A model generated the notes under the pieces. That model was not told the origin of the DNA, did no database searches, and saw only the letters and a list, made by a program, of their open reading frames with translations. From Strongylocentrotus purpuratus (Eukaryota > Echinodermata > Echinoidea > Camarodonta > Strongylocentrotidae), in NCBI RefSeq assembly GCF_000002235.5, contig NW_022145601.1, forward strand, positions 26,707,228-26,771,227: a DNA stretch of 64,000 bases, in the 5' to 3' direction. The first letter of the stretch is position 1. Every line of letters begins with the position of its first letter. Positions 25,904-31,900 of the stretch are shown here, piece after piece. Position numbers and translations under genes: made by a program.

Positions 25904-28900
25904 ATTTTTTTTTTTTTTTTTTAAAGATTCGATTTATGCCCCTCCACCTGGCACTATGCCTGGCAATGTCTCCCAGCTCAGTAATCTGTGTGTTGACTCA
26001 CCACTCCAAAACTAGAACAACAGTCCAATTTGTCTGTCATCTTGGTTTGAAAGTAATCTGTGTAATAGATCTCATCATCTCAATATGTAGTTTATAGTAA
26101 TAATAATTCATCCAACTTTTACACAAGGTTCTATCCTAGGTCCTCTACTGTTTTTAATTTACATTAATGATCTTACACATTCTTCTAAAAACGACATTGT
26201 TACTATTATTTGTGACAAGTTCACAAGCACAAATCGGCCCCTTTAAATGCACCTCGCAGTTAAATGAAAGTCCTTCCCGCTTTTTCACACGGACCTGCTG
26301 CCGACAGAGTCGGTTAAAAAATAAAAAAAAATAAAAAAAAAGTTTTTTTTTTTTTTTTTTAAATTTAAAAAAAAAAAAATTTTTTTAAATCGTTTAACCG
26401 AAAACCGTCCGGTTTTGACTGGCGGTTAAACGGAATTGGAGATATCCGTGATGTTACAGCACTAATTAGAATGGTCTAGTGGTGAAACTTGACTTGTGCT
26501 CTTATATATTTTGAGATATTTGGACATGAAGTACACATACTGTATGCATGATGCATATATTATTGTCGATTACCTATCATCTGAGTTTCATCTTATGAAT
26601 AGTGCAGTTTGTAATAACCTCTTTTTCTTTTGGATGTTTCTAGGGATACCTACTAGTCGCATACTTCTTAAAGAAAGATGAATTCCACATGCTTGCTTGG
26701 GACACTCCTCAGTGCATTATGTGTCTCAAGATGATTGGTATGACATTAGATGTCTATGATGGCCATAAACCTGACAAGGTAAATTATATTTTCAGCCTTT
26801 CATTCTTTCATTTATTTGTTTGTTTGTTATTTTTCTTATGTAAGGGTGTGTGTTCATGCATTTATTTGTTTATTTAGGTATTCAATTTGTCTCTGTCCAT
26901 CTTTCTTCCACTGTTTTCATATGTATTCATGATCTGAAATTGATAATAATAGTGGAGTGTTGTTTAGCGCTCATATCCGGCACATTGCCACTCCTGGGAC
27001 TCCAGTATTACTACTTTAGCTTTAACACAGGTGTCATTACAGTACACAAGCATTACAAGGTTTACATCACCAGGGTCGAGTGTGGCATATGTAGATTAAT
27101 GTCTTGCCAAAGGACATTAGTGCTGCGACAGGGATTTCAAACCTGTATCTTGTGGTTCAAACTCCAGAAACTTATTTACTGGACCACATTGCCTCCACAT
27201 TGCCTCTACTAATTATATCCTACAATGAGAGGCAACAGTTTTCATGGGCTATTAATTATTAAGGATGAAAATAAAAGTGCTTCAAAAATCTAGTTATTTC
27301 ACTTGACTCATGATCTATTAGGATGTGTGTAAAGAAATTTTAAGCACTTTAACAGCAACAGCAGTCAGGGAACATGTAGGATGAAATACCAAGATGTGCA
27401 ATGTATTTACATTAGCCATTGATGCATAGAGATAACAAACCAGTCTACACAGATAAAGATGTTTTGGTAAAAGTCATATACATCTCTGACATGATATATA
27501 ACCTTGATGTACATGTATGTCAGGGTGAGCCTTAACTGACTAGAGTGAGGCATTGTCTTTGTGTTGTGCTGTTTTGTGTTGTGTTGTCCTGTGTTGAACC
27601 ATGTTCTGTATACATCCATACTTTATTGATATGATATTATTGTAAATATATTATGTCGTTAAGTATTATTTTTTAATAAAAACAAAAATACTTTAACCAG
27701 AATTTGTGATGTTTGATAACTTTTATTAAGCTTTATGTTTTTTATTACAATTCTTCTTTCAAATATTAGCAAACTCTAAATAAGGACCAGAAGGAGAACT
27801 ATCTTCCAAGACTTCCGAGTCTCCTGGAGGTCGCAGGATTTGCTTTTTTCTTTGCTGCCTTCATGGGTGGTCCACAGGTAAGCAGGAAAGATTCAGAAAG
27901 GGGGTTTTCAACAGGTAAGGGATCATTATACAGGGGTGTGGTTCAGATATTGGAAGGAAACATATGAAAGGGGTGTGGTTTAGAGATAGTGGAAGGAAAC
28001 TTGTGAAAGGGGTGTGGTTTAGAGAGTGGAAGGAAACTTGTGAAAGGGGTATGGTTCAGATAGTGGAAGGAAACATATGAAAGGGGTGTGGTTTAAAGAT
28101 AGTGGAAGGAAAGATGTAAAAGGGGTGTGATTTACAGATACATGTAATGGAAGGAAAGATGTAAAAGGGGTGTGGTTTAGAGATAATGGAAGGAAAGATG
28201 TAAAAAGGGTGTGGTTTAGAGATAATAGAAGGAAAGATGTAAAAGGGGTGTGGTTTAGAGATACTGGAAGGAAAGATGTAAAAGGGGTGTGGTTTAGAGA
28301 TAGTGGAAGGAAACGTGTGAAAGGGGCGTGGCTTAGATATCAATGAAGGAGAGCAGTCTACAGGGGTGTGGTTTAGAGATAATGGGAGGGGAAATTCTAC
28401 AGGGGTGTGGTTCACAGATAGTGGGAGGGGACATTCTATATGGTTGTAGTTTAGCCTTGTTTTCACAAAATCTGAATTACCATTTAAGAAGATTGACCTA
28501 AACATTCACCTGTGTCACCATAGAAAGATGAAATGATTTTTTTAGTTATTTAGTCATTTGTCAGTGGTCATGAAATTGTGTTTTTTAGCCTTATTAATCG
28601 TTGTCCAGCTTTGCCATTTATTGGCCCCATTTACTGTATGCATAGGCATTATCATGCTGAAATACAATGTGTCCTGAACATTTGAGTAATAAATGAAATG
28701 AAATGAAAGAATGAATTTGAATGTTGGCAGAGGCATGTTGGAGACACAGCAGCATTCATTCTTTTGGGCATTTATAACTAAGTGTACAAATAAGCTTCAT
28801 AGCAAGGTTATTTGCTAATGAACCTATGTTTTACATTGCAGTTCTCAATGCGGCAGTACTTGTACCTGGCGAATCAACAGTTGTTACCAAAGGGGGAGAT

Positions 28901-31900
28901 GGAGAATCCCTCTAACCTCCGACCTGCTTTCAAGAGGTTCATGCAGGGTCTGATTTATCTTGGTTTGACTGTCTTCTGTCTTCCCATCTACAGTCAAACA
29001 TACCTCAAGAGTGACACATTCATGGTAAAGATTGAAAGATTGATGCTAAGATATATGAGGGAATGTTGTAAGGATACAGTGAATTGATAGATGGATGGAT
29101 TGGGGGGGGGGGCAGGATTGGTGCATGAAATGATGCTAATGTGTATAAAGCCTAACCCTATCCCTTACGGTTGGGAGAATTTACTTTTAATCACTGTTAG
29201 AAGGTGTTGCACAGTGCCACTTTCAGAGAAAACCATAAATATTTTTGTGGTTTGAGCATTTTCTCAGGAATTTTTGCTTGTTACGACGGTAAGTACAGTA
29301 AAAGGAATGTAATAAATAAGTAACATTTCATACAAAAATTACAGTTTTTTTATCAACCTTCATCAATGTTACTGAGTCACTTTAATATTTGGATGTTTCT
29401 TTTATTCCCTAGCACTCCTCCTTCCTCAGCCAAGTGCTAGCTATCCTCCTCTGGGGTATCTTTGATAGAAGCAAGTACATCACATCATGGGTCATGGCTG
29501 TAGGTATTCTATACTGTTTTCAAATGGCATGGCAACTCTCTATTAATATTTGTTATGACTGATAACAGTCTAATTTTTAAAAGTCGAGTTAACATTGTTA
29601 GCCGTTATGGTCCAAACTGTATACCTGTAGTATATAGTAACCTGGCTGGGATTGAAAGTCATGAAATAACCTTTAGAGGGGGTGAAGCATGACGAGATTA
29701 TGTGTCTTTCCCATGGCCTGACTCGGGGCCAATGGGGTGTAATACGACTACGCACGACGCAACCGCAGTATTCACAGTGCGTGCAACGTATGCGAAACCG
29801 AAGTGTGCGCTGAACGTTAATCAAGTCCATTCGTTTACGTGCAGTTGTCCAAAAGAAGTCGTAGATGGAGTTAACCAGTATTCGCCATGCTACAGCCCCT
29901 TTAAAACAGCTTAGCATTTGAACTTTTTAATCAAAAATCAATTACGCACAATTATAAGTAAAAAAAAAATTTACTTTTCTCTCCTTTTATATCTTAATTT
30001 TGTCAAATCTTTACCTAAAATTAGGTTTTTGAAGATTGTATACACATGCAGTAAAGGTCATCTGGTTCATACTTAATTTTTTTGATAGTTGCTATGAAGT
30101 GGACTTTATTAATCAAGATCACTTTTCTTTAAATATATACACCACCCTCCAACAATTTAGGTATACCTGAAATAAGAACTGAATTTTCGCAATCATCAAC
30201 ATTTCATTTTTCATAAGATTTGTGACACTGGAACAATTTGGTATCAAACCGAAGAGTAGTCATCAGCGTTTAAAGTGACATTAGTTTATCAAAGTGTAAA
30301 TTGTTTCATCAAGCAATCATGCCTTCTTTTTTGTTTTCTTTTTTCCATGCAGAATTATATTTTGCTTTTGTGTAACTCTTACATGGAAAAGAATAATTAA
30401 ATGAATATTGGTATGTCAAGAGATGCCTATTTCTCTAATTTTAGAAGTATCATGTTTTGAATCATAGAGACTTCTCATCAAAGAACCTGCCCCTGACAGT
30501 GACCACAGCAGGGCACACCCTGGACATCTGGCACAAATTTGATTGTGATTGTTAAAATCACTTCTAAATAATAATAATAATAATACTCGGTTTTTAAATA
30601 GCGCTTATTACAATCACTAAGTACTTCCAAACTCCGAGATTATTACCCCAGCTTTAGCTGTACTGCCATTACGACGCTCTAGCATTTCAAAGAATTAATT
30701 CCTGCCAGGTACCCATTTACATCACCTGGGTTGAGTGTGGCAAATGTAGATCAATGTCTTGCCAGAGGACATTAGTGCCGCGGCGGGTCTCAAACCGCGG
30801 ACCTTGTGATCGACGGTCCGGCGACTTAACCACTCGACCATAGCACCTGTTAAGACAGGTGTAACCAAACTTTTGGAAGGCAGTATATATGCTCTTATGA
30901 TGATGTAACAACTAATTGATAATTTATTTATCATTATCAGGAAGGAAGCTGTATACTGACTGGCTTGGGTTATAATGGGATCGACAAGGATGGTGAGAGT
31001 CGATGGGATCATTGTCAAAATGTCAATGTTTTGAACTATGAGACTTCAACAACATTCAGAGAGCTGATAGCATCTTATAATGTCAAGACCAATCACTGGG
31101 CTCGAAGGTTAGTCATTAAGAGAGTTGATAGCATCTTAACATGTCTAGACCAATAACTGAGCTCGAAGGTTAGTCATTAAGAGAGCTGATAGCATCTAAT
31201 AATGTCAAGACCAATAACTGGGCTCGAAGGTTAGTCATTCAGAGAGCTGATAGCATCTTATAATGTCAAAACCAATAACTGGGCTCGAAGGTTAGTCATT
31301 AAGAGAGTTGATAGCATCTTATAATGTCAAGACCAATAACTGGGCTCAAAGGTTATTCATTCAGAGAGCTGATAGCATCTTAACATGTCTAGACCAATAA
31401 CTGGGCTTGGAGGTTAGTCATTAAGAGAGTTGATAGCATCTTAACATGTCAAGACCAATAACTGGGCTCAAAGGCTATTCATTCAGAGAGTTGATAGCAT
31501 CTTAACATGTCTAGACCAATAACTGGGCTCGAAGGTTAGTCATTAAGAGAGTTGATAGCATCTTAACATGTCTAGACCAATAACTGGGCTCGAAGGTTAG
31601 TCATTAAGAGAGTTGATAGCATCTTAACATGTCAAGACTAATAACTGGGCTCGGAGGTCAGTAGTTTAAGAGAGCATATAGAACATTATAATGATTTCAT
31701 GACTTGAAAAGAAAAGAAGAAGAAAATAAGCTCTATATCCTTTAATAATCAACTTGTTGATAGGTTCAAGGATCAATGTTTTACTTGCAAATATTTTGAC
31801 TTAATTCCTCTACATGTATATAGTTGCAGATGCAAGACTTTTTTATTTAACCAATATGTCAAGAAAAAAATATACCAGCATAGTTAATTTGAAGAACAAA

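Noticed and set aside
26850..27212. 120-codon plus-strand frame in LPCAT3 intron 4
   Set aside because: Its second half is antisense SINE sequence; no homology recognised.
28056..28505. 149-codon minus-strand frame with KPHPFYIFPS repeats
   Set aside because: Product of the 39-bp minisatellite.
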